Below are positions 24,980 to 32,380 of a stretch of DNA of 35,933 nucleotides, piece by piece. The first letter of the stretch is position 1; each line of letters opens with the position of its first letter. Source of the DNA: an uncultured Duncaniella sp. (GTDB lineage Bacteria > Bacteroidota > Bacteroidia > Bacteroidales > Muribaculaceae); contig CAJTRI010000008.1 in the NCBI GenBank assembly GCA_910578615.1, positions 1 to 35,933 on the forward strand, read 5' to 3'. Both the position numbers and the translations under genes were made by a program. A model generated the notes under the pieces. It was given only the letters and a program-made list of their open reading frames with translations. It did not search any database and was not told where the DNA came from.

Positions 24980-25000
24980 ATATTAAGATATGTACCTTTG
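24970..25000 (+). promoter_or_regulatory. Orphan plus-strand promoter-like element
   Basis: TTTG (24970-24973) and TACCTTTG (24993-25000) are separated by 19 bases, as perfect as the SRP RNA promoter, but point to the plus strand where no gene follows. A transcript would start near 25006 and run antisense to the dehydrogenase remnant and fcl. It could make an antisense RNA, be a relic, or be chance. Confidence 0.5.
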
Positions 25001-25007
25001 AAGCTAT

Positions 25008-25165
25008 TTATTTGCCTATCACGGTGTATATGAAGCCTTCTGACAGGAGTTCGTCACTGTCGTAAAGGCTTGCGTCCGTCTACAATGACGGGATAGTTTC
25101 ATGACTCTCTTGATGGCCTTCCATTACGGCATCCTGAACAGTTTCCACTCTGTGACGCTATATTC
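25008..25165 (-). pseudogene. Decayed 3' remnant of UDP-glucose 6-dehydrogenase
   Basis: On the minus strand, three frames in succession give the C terminus of a UDP-glucose/GDP-mannose dehydrogenase. First comes VTEWKLFRMP, a TAA stop (25124-25126), then WKAIKRVMK. After a frameshift there is PVIVDGRK (up to 25092), and after another LYDSDELLSEGFIYTVIGK with a natural stop at 25008-25010. The VTEW, PVxxDGRxxYD and GFxYxxIG pattern is typical of that family's last 50 residues. The rest of the gene (about 390 codons) is missing, because the stop of fcl is only about 20 bases upstream. The enzyme would have made UDP-glucuronate for surface polysaccharide. It is not a functional gene. Confidence 0.85.
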
Positions 25166-25183
25166 ATGAGTCAAAGAGGGGTC

Positions 25184-26125
25184 TTACCGTTCGGCACGGA
25201 CTGGATTGTTGAGAAAATCGTCATAGGCGAGACGCAGACCGTCAGAAAGTTCGGTCTGGTATGTCCAGCCCATGGCGGTAGCTTTGCTGATGTCAAGTAG
25301 TTTGCGGGGAGTACCGTTGGGGCGTGACGTGTCCCATAGGATTTTTCCTGTATATCCCACTGTCTCGGCAACAAGCTCTGTCAGCTCCTTTATGGTCAGC
25401 TCCTTGCCGGTTCCGGCGTTCACGGTCTCGGCATCGGAGTAGTTTTCCATCAGGAACAGACACATCCCGGCAAGGTCGTCGACATATAGGAACTCTCTGA
25501 GCGGAGAGCCGTCACCCCAGCATGTCACTTCTGCAAGCCCCTGTTCCTTGGCTTCGTGGAAGCGGCGTATCAAGGCTGGCACCACGTGGGAATGTTCGGG
25601 ATGATAGTTGTCTCCGGGGCCGTAAAGGTTGGTTGGCATGACCGAGATGAAGTCGGCGCCGTGCTGGCGGCGGAGGTATTCGCAATATTTCAGTCCGGAT
25701 ATTTTGGCGAGGGCATAAGCCTCGTTTGTTTTTTCAAGTTCCGATGTGAGCAGGCAGCTCTCCGGCATGGGCTGGGGGGCAAGGCGCGGATAGATGCAGG
25801 ATGAGCCGAGGAAAAGCAGCTTGCGCACACCGTTGCGCCATGCGGCACGGATGACGTTCATTTCGAGCATCATGTTGTCATACAGGAAGTCGGCGGGAGC
25901 GGTATCGTTGGCCACTATGCCTCCTACCTTTGCGGCCGCGAGAAACACATAGTCGGGTTTTTCGCTGGCAAAGAACTTGTTGACAGCCTGTTGGTTTACA
26001 AGGTCGAGCTGGCGGTGGGTGCGGGTGATGATGTTGTCATATCCACGATGTCGCAGTTCCCTGACGATTGCCGCCCCGACCATTCCGCGATGACCGGCTA
26101 CGTATATCTTGGCGTCTTTTTCCAT
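25184..26125 (-). CDS. fcl: GDP-L-fucose synthase
   Basis: Fcl (WcaG) is the NADPH-dependent epimerase/reductase that converts GDP-4-keto-6-deoxymannose to GDP-L-fucose. The 313-residue product from the ATG at 26125 has the Rossmann signature VAGHRGMVG at its start, the catalytic Tyr and Lys in YALAKISGLKYCE, SSCIYP, and FLYVDDLAGMCLFLM. The in-frame start at 26149 is rejected because the -7 box lies at 26147-26154. The partner enzyme GDP-mannose 4,6-dehydratase (gmd), normally adjacent, is not in this window, while the GDP-mannose enzyme is encoded at 14641. In place of a downstream nucleotide-sugar gene there is only the dehydrogenase remnant, which suggests an eroded polysaccharide locus. 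Confidence 0.95.
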   Translation of the reverse strand: MEKDAKIYVAGHRGMVGAAIVRELRHRGYDNIITRTHRQLDLVNQQAVNKFFASEKPDYVFLAAAKVGGIVANDTAPADFLYDNMMLEMNVIRAAWRNGVRKLLFLGSSCIYPRLAPQPMPESCLLTSELEKTNEAYALAKISGLKYCEYLRRQHGADFISVMPTNLYGPGDNYHPEHSHVVPALIRRFHEAKEQGLAEVTCWGDGSPLREFLYVDDLAGMCLFLMENYSDAETVNAGTGKELTIKELTELVAETVGYTGKILWDTSRPNGTPRKLLDISKATAMGWTYQTELSDGLRLAYDDFLNNPVRAER

Positions 26126-26146
26126 AATTCTGCTTGTTTCAATCCG

Positions 26147-26154
26147 CAAATGTA
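26147..26154 (-). promoter_or_regulatory. -7 box of fcl
   Basis: CAAATGTA reads TACATTTG on the minus strand and fits TAnnTTTG. No TTTG is found 17-23 bases upstream. Transcription would begin near 26141, about 16 bases before the ATG at 26125, which fixes the start of fcl. Confidence 0.55.
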
Positions 26155-26188
26155 CGAATTATTGGCAATATGGGGAATATAGGCAACG

Positions 26189-26800
26189 TTAATTTTTATC
26201 ACGACCGTATTCTTCGAGGTAGGCTTCACATGCCATTGCAAGCTCGTCATACCATTCCTTGCCGAAGTAGTCGGTCAACGGGCCTTTCAGGAACTGGTAG
26301 AGCCTTATGCCGAGTTTTCTGCCGAGTTTTTCAGCCGGACGGCATATGTCCCATCGGTGATAGTTTACAGCGGTGAATGACGGGTAACGGGTGAGGCGGA
26401 CGGGATACAGGGCGCATGATGCCGGTTTGCGGAATCCACCTGTCTGTCCGGCGGAACATGCACACTCTATGGCACACTGGCACACCCCGCCCGGGGCATA
26501 GGAGGTGAAGACGCAGTTGCGTCCTTCCACAATCTGGGTGACAAGGTCGCCCTCCTCGTCAAGATAGCTTGTCCCTTCTTCTTCGATGCGTCTGACTGCG
26601 GAGGGAAGGAGTCGCGGTGTCAGAATCGGGAGAAGGCTGTCGATGGTGTCGCGTTCATCGGCAGTGAGAGGTGCGCCGGCATCACCTTCGATGCAGCATT
26701 CGCCGAGACAGGCGTCTATGTCACAGCAGAAAAATCGCTCGGCGAGGTCGAGCGACACAAGTGTATCCTGTATTTGAAGCATGATTTCTTCTTCGTCCAT
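26189..26800 (-). CDS. DUF3109 family cysteine-rich protein
   Basis: The 203-residue protein matches the DUF3109 family of Bacteroidetes: an N-terminal FFCCDIDACLGECCIEGDAGAPL, a central CVFTSYAPGGVCQCAIECA, and CALYPVRLTRYPSFTAVNYHRWDIC towards the C terminus. The nine or so conserved cysteines suggest one or more metal or Fe-S sites, related in pattern to YkgJ-like zinc/iron-chelating proteins. The biochemical role is unknown. There is no signal peptide. It is the last gene of the minus-strand unit that runs from 28837 to 26189, 10 bases after the GYF/TM2 gene. An internal ATG at residue 7 is a possible alternative start. Confidence 0.9.
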   Translation of the reverse strand: MDEEEIMLQIQDTLVSLDLAERFFCCDIDACLGECCIEGDAGAPLTADERDTIDSLLPILTPRLLPSAVRRIEEEGTSYLDEEGDLVTQIVEGRNCVFTSYAPGGVCQCAIECACSAGQTGGFRKPASCALYPVRLTRYPSFTAVNYHRWDICRPAEKLGRKLGIRLYQFLKGPLTDYFGKEWYDELAMACEAYLEEYGRDKN

Positions 26801-26810
26801 TTATCGATGT

Positions 26811-27242
26811 TTAAAATATCGGGTAGAAGGCCGTGGAGTAGGTATATTTGATGTCAAACTGTTCTTGTGTCAGGGTGAGCATGTAGATGCCCTGTGCAAA
26901 CATGAGCAACGGCCATATTCCGCATGAGACGAGGGAGAGCAGAATGGTTAGGAAGGCGGCTCCGATTTTACCGAGATAAAAGTATTGCGCCCCTAAGCCG
27001 CCGAGGAGTATGGCCAGTACTCCTGCAACCACGCGGTCTTTGACGTAAATTCCATGGCTTGTGTAATATGGATTGGTGCGGCCCGAGATCAGTTCCATAA
27101 GTTCCGGGTAGTTGAACAGAGGTTTCCAGTCATGGTTTTCGGCTGTGCAGACCATCGTCGTAGTGTTCACAGGATATGACACCACCTGTTGCAGAGTCAT
27201 TGGGCCTAATGTTTTTCCGTTGATACTGATGAAGTATTCCAT
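26811..27242 (-). CDS. GYF-like plus TM2 domain membrane protein
   Basis: The 143-residue protein begins with a GYF_2-like domain (MEYFISINGKTLGPMTLQQV, then WKPLFNYPELMEL), a type often fused to membrane segments in bacteria and thought to bind proline-rich peptides. Residues of about 70-135 form a TM2 domain: DRVVAGVLAILLGGLGAQYFYLGKIGAAF, a turn, then a second helix with LLSLVSCGIWPLLMFAQGIYML. The cellular role of such proteins is not established. It lies 28 bases after rmuC and 10 before the DUF3109 gene, on the same transcript. Confidence 0.88.
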   Translation of the reverse strand: MEYFISINGKTLGPMTLQQVVSYPVNTTTMVCTAENHDWKPLFNYPELMELISGRTNPYYTSHGIYVKDRVVAGVLAILLGGLGAQYFYLGKIGAAFLTILLSLVSCGIWPLLMFAQGIYMLTLTQEQFDIKYTYSTAFYPIF

Positions 27243-27270
27243 ATCGGTCAGGAATTATTGGTTGGGAGAT

Positions 27271-28656
27271 TCAGAGATCGTCATCGTCTGCCATGGAGGC
27301 GGCAAGCTGTTTCTGGGCCTTTATGCCGAGGGCATGCAGGTCTTTGGCGCGTTTTACGAGGTTGCCTGTGCCGGACGAGAGTTTGCGGACGGCATCCTCA
27401 TGGGCCTTTCTGGCTGCCGAGAGGGCTTTGTCTATACGCTCCATGTCGGTAGTAAAGTCGGCAAACTTGTCATACATCTTGCCGGCTTCCTCTGCTATCT
27501 TTATGGCATTGCGTGTCACCTTGTCGCGGCTCCATAGCTGTGCTATCAGACGGAGTCCTGATACAAGATGCGTTGGGGAGACAATCAGCACCTTGCGGTC
27601 ATAGGCGTCCTGCCAGAGTGACGGGTCAAGGCGCATGGCCGCTATGTAGGCCGGCTCGTTGGGAATGAACATCATCACGAAGTCAAGTTTTCCGTCCCCG
27701 CTGCCCACGTGGGCGTGGTAGCTTTTACGGGACAGCTTGTCCACGTGGTTTCTCACGGAGCGGACATGGCGCGAGGCCGCGTCCTTTCGGACAGTATCTT
27801 CCTCGGCATTTACGTATTCGATGAATGCCGTGAGCGAGACTTTCGAGTCGATGACCACGTAGCGCCCGTCGGGGTATCTCACCACCACGTCAGGACGGAT
27901 TTTTCCGCCGTCCTCGCCTTGCAGGGCTTTTCCTCCGTCATCGGTTGTGGCCTGTACGAAATATTCCTCGTCTCTTGTCAGACCGCTCTTTTCAAGGATC
28001 GATTCGAGAACCATCTCACCCCAGTCACCCTGCACCTTGGTGTTTCCTTTGAGAGCCGATGACAGTTCGCGTGCCTCTCGGGATATGGTGTTGTTCAGTT
28101 CTACCAGCTCTCGGATGCGTTCTGTCAGGGAAAAACGTTCGCGGGCCTCGGAAGAATAGGTGTCAGTGATGGTTTTGCGGAATTCGTCAATGTTTGATTT
28201 AAGCGGATTCAGGATTTCGGCAAGGCGCTGTTCGTTCTGGGCCTTGAAGTCGGCCGAGTTCTGGCGCAGTATGTCGTTGGCGAGGTTTATGAACCGGGTC
28301 TCCATCATCTTCTCGCGCTCGGCGCGTTCTTCCAGAATATGGTTGAGGGATGTCGATAGTCTTGCTGCCTCCTCGCGGGAGCCGGTGAGGCGTTCCCGGG
28401 TATTGGCAAGGTCGGCATCGGCCGACGCGAGACGTGCGGCCATCTCTTCGAGACGGCTGTGAAGGTCAGAAAGTTCGTTTGAATGCAGGGCGGCGCTTAC
28501 TGCCGACTGGCTGCGGAGTTCTTCATATCTGCGCGAGGTTTCGTCTGCCTCTCGCGAGACGTCTGACAATGTGGCGCCCAAGGAGCGGACACGCAGAGCC
28601 ATGGCAACAGCCGCTATGACCGCGACGGCGGTCAGAACGAGGAGCAATATGGTCAT
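27271..28656 (-). CDS. rmuC: RmuC family DNA recombination protein
   Basis: RmuC proteins limit inversions at short inverted repeats and carry a nuclease-like domain in the restriction-endonuclease fold. The 461-residue product has an N-terminal membrane helix (ILLLVLTAVAVIAAVAMAL), a long coiled coil (about 25-150), and the RmuC domain with QGDWGEMVLESILEKSGL, the PDVVVRYPDGRYVVIDSKVSLTAF core (candidate metal-binding Asp and Lys) and FVMMFIPNEPAYIAAM. The layout and length match the family. It follows the 53-residue gene by 19 bases and precedes the GYF/TM2 gene by 28. Confidence 0.95.
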   Translation of the reverse strand: MTILLLVLTAVAVIAAVAMALRVRSLGATLSDVSREADETSRRYEELRSQSAVSAALHSNELSDLHSRLEEMAARLASADADLANTRERLTGSREEAARLSTSLNHILEERAEREKMMETRFINLANDILRQNSADFKAQNEQRLAEILNPLKSNIDEFRKTITDTYSSEARERFSLTERIRELVELNNTISREARELSSALKGNTKVQGDWGEMVLESILEKSGLTRDEEYFVQATTDDGGKALQGEDGGKIRPDVVVRYPDGRYVVIDSKVSLTAFIEYVNAEEDTVRKDAASRHVRSVRNHVDKLSRKSYHAHVGSGDGKLDFVMMFIPNEPAYIAAMRLDPSLWQDAYDRKVLIVSPTHLVSGLRLIAQLWSRDKVTRNAIKIAEEAGKMYDKFADFTTDMERIDKALSAARKAHEDAVRKLSSGTGNLVKRAKDLHALGIKAQKQLAASMADDDDL

Positions 28657-28675
28657 TATGCAGGTGGGGGGATTG

Positions 28676-28837
28676 TCAGTTGAGCATAATGCCTCCGATA
28701 GAGCCGGCTGCCGGTATGTATGAGTAGGTTCTTGCGAACTGGCGCAGACGCTCTATGGTGGAACGTCTCGGACGCGGTGTCTGGCGGGATGCGGCAGCCT
28801 CGGCCACAATGGATACAGGAGTAGAATTTTTATTCAT
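28676..28837 (-). CDS. Small basic protein, 53 residues, probably conserved in Bacteroidales
   Basis: This short frame starts with ATG at 28837 and ends with TGA at 28676-28678. The product begins MNKNSTPVSIVAEAAA, continues with the basic stretch RQTPRPRRSTIERLRQFA, and ends RTYSYIPAAGSIGGIMLN. I recall very similar short proteins in other Bacteroidales with the same RxxPRPRRSTIERLRQFARTY core, annotated as hypothetical; this needs a search to confirm. Its GC and codon use match rmuC, 19 bases downstream on the same strand, so it is probably the first gene of that transcript. The arginine-rich helix could bind nucleic acid, which is inference only. Confidence 0.7.
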   Translation of the reverse strand: MNKNSTPVSIVAEAAASRQTPRPRRSTIERLRQFARTYSYIPAAGSIGGIMLN

Positions 28838-29129
28838 AGGCAGATGTGATGATGGGGTTGCACCAATATAACGTTATCTGACATATCTTTATTGCATTGC
28901 AGGTTAAAAGGTGGCGAACCCCGATAAAAATCGGGCATAACATCCATTGCCGTTTCTGAAACTGAGATATGCAAGTATGACGGCGGTGTATGATAGTGTT
29001 ACTATTATTCCTTGTTTTAACAATATGCCTTTGTTCGAGGACGATGATTTGGTCGGCATACCATACATAAGGATGCTATGTCGCACTGCATTGCGTCTCG
29101 TTGTTTTATGAACGGGAACATTCAGAATA
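28838..29129. other. AT-rich intergenic region downstream of the receptor gene
   Basis: About 290 bases without a gene I can support. A hairpin CCCGAT-AAAA-ATCGGG lies at 28920-28935 and may end the receptor transcript on the minus strand, although no long T run follows it. A 60-codon minus-strand frame (28904-29086) begins 43 bases after the receptor stop. It has a possible membrane segment (GIIVTLSYTAVILAYLSF) but resembles no family I know and runs through the hairpin, so I do not call it a gene. Confidence 0.45.
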
Positions 29130-31433
29130 CTATTTTTTCAGTATGCCTGTATCTGTGTCGTTGTTATATATCTGAGGGCGTGCTCGATTCTTGTTACGTC
29201 CAAAAGAAAAGTTCCATAAAAAATTTATAAATAGCGTGTTGGCCCAGTCAGATGCCAGATATTTGTTAGAAATCTTGACTATGGCGGAACTTGTTGTACG
29301 TTCGCTTTCTTTGAAGTGCTGACCAAAAGGCATCCACCATTTCAAACCTACTGACATATTTTGTAAAGGTCTGTAAAGAGCTGTCAGAAACCAGCATTGA
29401 GCTCTTGGCCGGATAAGTTGCCCGGTAGCTATCTTACCGGGATATTGATAGAAAGCCTGGAAGTTCCATTTATTAAGATTTATAGATGTTGCACACATCC
29501 ATTGAAATCTGTAACCTTTCCAGTCATATTCCGGGCTGTCCCCTTTGACTTTGGATGTTATTATACGGTTCCATATTGTCCAAATGTTGTTTCCGAGAGG
29601 TTTCAGTGTTATGTCAAACATAGATGACATCTCGGTATAACTTCGCAGATTAATGAATGTTTCTAACATATAGTCTGGTTCCTGACGGAAATAACTACAT
29701 ATCATGTCTGGGGATGACATGTAGCTTAAGTGTAGTGAGCCGGTCACATAATCCGAATTAAATGAGCCATTGATATATGCGGTATGCTTCTTGTATGGCA
29801 GTAGTTTTGAATTGCCATGATATACAAGTTTTGTGTCAAGCCACTGATTGGTTTCGCTGAGTTGAGCTATTGATGGTATGCCGCCGGAATAGCTGTATCC
29901 GGCTCTCATACTAAAAGATCGTGATGGATTGTATTGGATGGTTATGTCTGGCGAGGGAAGGCATAGGTTATATGATTGATTCAGTTCTGATGCACTGAGA
30001 TGCATCCAGCTTAGACCGATTGTTGCAAAATAGTATACCTTTCCGCTTTTTGCACTGAGATTTGCCAATATGTCGAAGTCGTTGCTTGTCTGGCTTATGG
30101 GCATTTTTGAATCTCTGAAATTGCTTGTCTTGTATGTATTGGAAGCAGTCAAAGCAATCTCGCCCCATTTAAAGGATGGAAATGTGTAGGAGGCTTCAGA
30201 AAGAACTTCGTCAATAGTTGTCTTGTAAGATGAATTCATATCGTTTGAAGCAGTTTCCGAGCCATTCGGGTCGGTAAATTCTGAATATGCCGAGTTGTAA
30301 CGAGATAAGATACGTCTGTAAGTAACATCAGCCATCAAACAACTCTGGTTGCCTTTTCTGCCGAATTGCTTTTCGAAATAATTAGATACAGTTATGCCGT
30401 GGTATCGTGTGTGAAGTTTTTGAATAGCGTTAAAGTGATTGGATATATCATTGGTCGTTACACTTTGCAGGTAGTCTCCGCCTTCCCTGTCCATTATTAT
30501 TCCTGCCCGCAGGTTGTAGAGATAGGATTCTGGATGGTTGTTTTGAAATGAGAGGGTAATATTGTTATTATCCTTGTTCTCATGCGAATCTACACCTGTC
30601 TTGTATTTGTGATATTCTTTTCCGTCAAATTCGAATTCGATATTCTGATCTCTGCGTATCTTTCTCAGATGAGAGTTGCTGTTACTGTAAAGAAGTGAAA
30701 ATCGAGAGCGTTTATAATTATAGTAAAGAGCTGCGGCGTTATCACCTTTTACGGGATAGACACCTTGGTCGATATTGATGCCGATGTTACCTCCCGTCAG
30801 TTCGTTTTTCGTTATTACGTCTATCACAGCCGAATATCCCTGTACAGAGTACCGGGCAGGGGGAACCTCGTATACTTTAATCCGTGAGATATCTTCCTTT
30901 GCAATCGTTGCAAGTTCCTCGCTGGTAGAGTTTACTCCGTTTAGAAGCAGTTTTACATTGGCATTTCCTTGAAAAAACAGACTTTTTCCAGAGACAATAG
31001 TTATACCCGGGATCTCTCCAAGAGCTTGGAAAAACGTGGGATAATGTTGCATGGCCTTCATTGAAAGACGGAATGTCTTATGGGTAAGTCCCTGTGTCAT
31101 GACATCAGGCACAACGGTGACTTCTGAAAGAGACAACGCGCGGGTTAGTTTTACAGTGTCTGCAACTGTGTTTGGTACAAGTCTAAAAAGAATTGAAGAA
31201 TAGCCGGGATGTTCTATTATTATTTGTTTTACAATAGAGTCTGTTATACTTATTATTCCTGATGACGGTGTGACAAAGGATGAGACAGAATCTGTTGATG
31301 AATCAAGACATGTGATGCTGGCTCCAGCTATTGGATGATTGTCAGTCTCACAGATATAGATATCTTTTGCCGTGAGTACGGAACCGCATATCAGGAATAT
31401 GTATAGAAGGGTTATAAGTCTTTTGTAATGCAT
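29130..31433 (-). CDS. Outer-membrane beta-barrel receptor, TonB-dependent-receptor-like
   Basis: The 767-residue protein starts with a signal peptide (LITLLYIFLICGSVLTA). A carboxypeptidase-regulatory-like domain (about 25-95) is followed by a plug-like region (about 105-215: SLSEVTVVPDV, GEIPGITIVSGKSLFFQGNANVKLLLNGV, ISRIKVYEVPPARYSVQGYSAVIDVITK) and a barrel with many aromatic-ended strands to the C terminus. This is the layout of the Bacteroidetes outer-membrane beta-barrel family (OMP_b-brl_3), distinct from SusC. Substrate unknown; no SusD-like partner, sensor or enzyme is adjacent. The gene is visibly richer in A and T than its neighbours, which suggests acquisition or relaxed codon use. 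It has its own promoter at 31608-31638. Confidence 0.88.
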   Translation of the reverse strand: MHYKRLITLLYIFLICGSVLTAKDIYICETDNHPIAGASITCLDSSTDSVSSFVTPSSGIISITDSIVKQIIIEHPGYSSILFRLVPNTVADTVKLTRALSLSEVTVVPDVMTQGLTHKTFRLSMKAMQHYPTFFQALGEIPGITIVSGKSLFFQGNANVKLLLNGVNSTSEELATIAKEDISRIKVYEVPPARYSVQGYSAVIDVITKNELTGGNIGINIDQGVYPVKGDNAAALYYNYKRSRFSLLYSNSNSHLRKIRRDQNIEFEFDGKEYHKYKTGVDSHENKDNNNITLSFQNNHPESYLYNLRAGIIMDREGGDYLQSVTTNDISNHFNAIQKLHTRYHGITVSNYFEKQFGRKGNQSCLMADVTYRRILSRYNSAYSEFTDPNGSETASNDMNSSYKTTIDEVLSEASYTFPSFKWGEIALTASNTYKTSNFRDSKMPISQTSNDFDILANLSAKSGKVYYFATIGLSWMHLSASELNQSYNLCLPSPDITIQYNPSRSFSMRAGYSYSGGIPSIAQLSETNQWLDTKLVYHGNSKLLPYKKHTAYINGSFNSDYVTGSLHLSYMSSPDMICSYFRQEPDYMLETFINLRSYTEMSSMFDITLKPLGNNIWTIWNRIITSKVKGDSPEYDWKGYRFQWMCATSINLNKWNFQAFYQYPGKIATGQLIRPRAQCWFLTALYRPLQNMSVGLKWWMPFGQHFKESERTTSSAIVKISNKYLASDWANTLFINFLWNFSFGRNKNRARPQIYNNDTDTGILKK

Positions 31434-31882
31434 AATAATTATAATATTAGGTTTGATTTATTAGATTTAGGACATCTTGGTTCAGGGTCGTGCTTTGTAC
31501 CTTCGGTTTTAGAATAATAGACAGTGTATAACCTCAGCGTCATAAAGTCAACACTAATGATTAAATCTAATATGAATAAGCCATTGGTTTGTAGTTTATA
31601 GATGCGCAAATGTAACGAATTGTATCTAAATTAGCAAATTTAAACCAAAAAACAATAAAAAATTGAAAAATATGAAATATTTAATCTTTGGGCAAAGGAA
31701 GGCACTATTGTTGGTACTATTTTGGTTTGTATGGTTTAAGTTGTAAAATATACGGACTATATGTGAATGTAAGAAATGAACGAGGAGTTGTGGTTTCGGA
31801 TCGGTCATTATATTGTGTCATTATTTGTTAAGTATAGGAAATAATATATTATTTTTCGTACTTTTGCGTATATTTATCGCCT
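31434..31882. other. AT-rich intergenic region between receptor gene and ybaK
   Basis: About 450 bases hold the divergent start regions of the receptor gene and ybaK. The receptor leader would be about 165 bases. A -7-like box TACTTTTG (31859-31866) stands 17 bases before ybaK without a well-spaced -33. A 24-codon plus-strand frame at 31672-31746 encodes a short, very hydrophobic peptide (MKYLIFGQRK, then a membrane stretch); it has no visible promoter or ribosome-binding signal and may be chance. Confidence 0.5.
31608..31638 (-). promoter_or_regulatory. Promoter of the outer-membrane receptor gene
   Basis: On the minus strand TTTG (31638-31635) and TACATTTG (31615-31608) are 19 bases apart, an exact Bacteroidetes match. 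Transcription would start near 31601. Confidence 0.8.
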
Positions 31883-32368
31883 ATGGATAAGATAAACAAG
31901 ACTAATGCAGCCCGGCTGCTTGACCGGGCCAAGGTGGCATACAGGCTTATACCCTATACGGTGGATCCCGACAATCTTGCCGCCGAACATGTGGCCGAGG
32001 AACTTGGCGAGGATATAAGCCGTGTATTTAAGACACTTGTTCTCTATGGGGAGAAGGCCGGACATTTTGTCTGCGTCATCCCCGGCAATATGGAGGTCGA
32101 TCTTAAAAAGGCCGCCAAGGCCGCCGGTGCCAAGAAGGCCGAGATGGTGCCGATGAAGGAGCTTCTGCCTCTGACAGGTTATATCCGAGGCGGTTGTTCG
32201 CCGATAGGGATGAAGAAGGGATTTCCCACATTCTTCCATTCTACGGCTCTTGACGGCGAGGAGATATTTGTCTCGGCCGGAATCCGTGGGCTGCAACTTG
32301 GAATGACACCGCAAGACCTTATAGATTTCTGTCGCGCCACCGTGACGGATATAGCCATACCAAAATAA
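31883..32368 (+). CDS. ybaK: YbaK-type Cys-tRNA(Pro)/aminoacyl-tRNA deacylase
   Basis: The 161-residue cytoplasmic protein belongs to the YbaK/EbsC family, which hydrolyses Cys-tRNA(Pro) mischarged by prolyl-tRNA synthetase. Typical features are the helix-strand start KTNAARLLDRAKVAYRLIPY, the VAEELGEDISRVFKTLVLYG segment, the conserved lysine in DLKKAAKAAGAKKAEM, and GYIRGGCSPIGMKKGFPTFFH with RGLQLGMTPQDLI at the end. Length is normal. It starts a plus-strand cluster and lies 12 bases before aroC. Confidence 0.95.
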   Translation: MDKINKTNAARLLDRAKVAYRLIPYTVDPDNLAAEHVAEELGEDISRVFKTLVLYGEKAGHFVCVIPGNMEVDLKKAAKAAGAKKAEMVPMKELLPLTGYIRGGCSPIGMKKGFPTFFHSTALDGEEIFVSAGIRGLQLGMTPQDLIDFCRATVTDIAIPK

Positions 32369-32380
32369 TGAAATGATTTT

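Noticed and set aside
28904..29086. 60-codon minus-strand frame after the receptor gene
   Set aside because: It has a possible membrane segment but no known relatives to my knowledge, runs through a hairpin that probably ends the transcript, and has no evident start signals.
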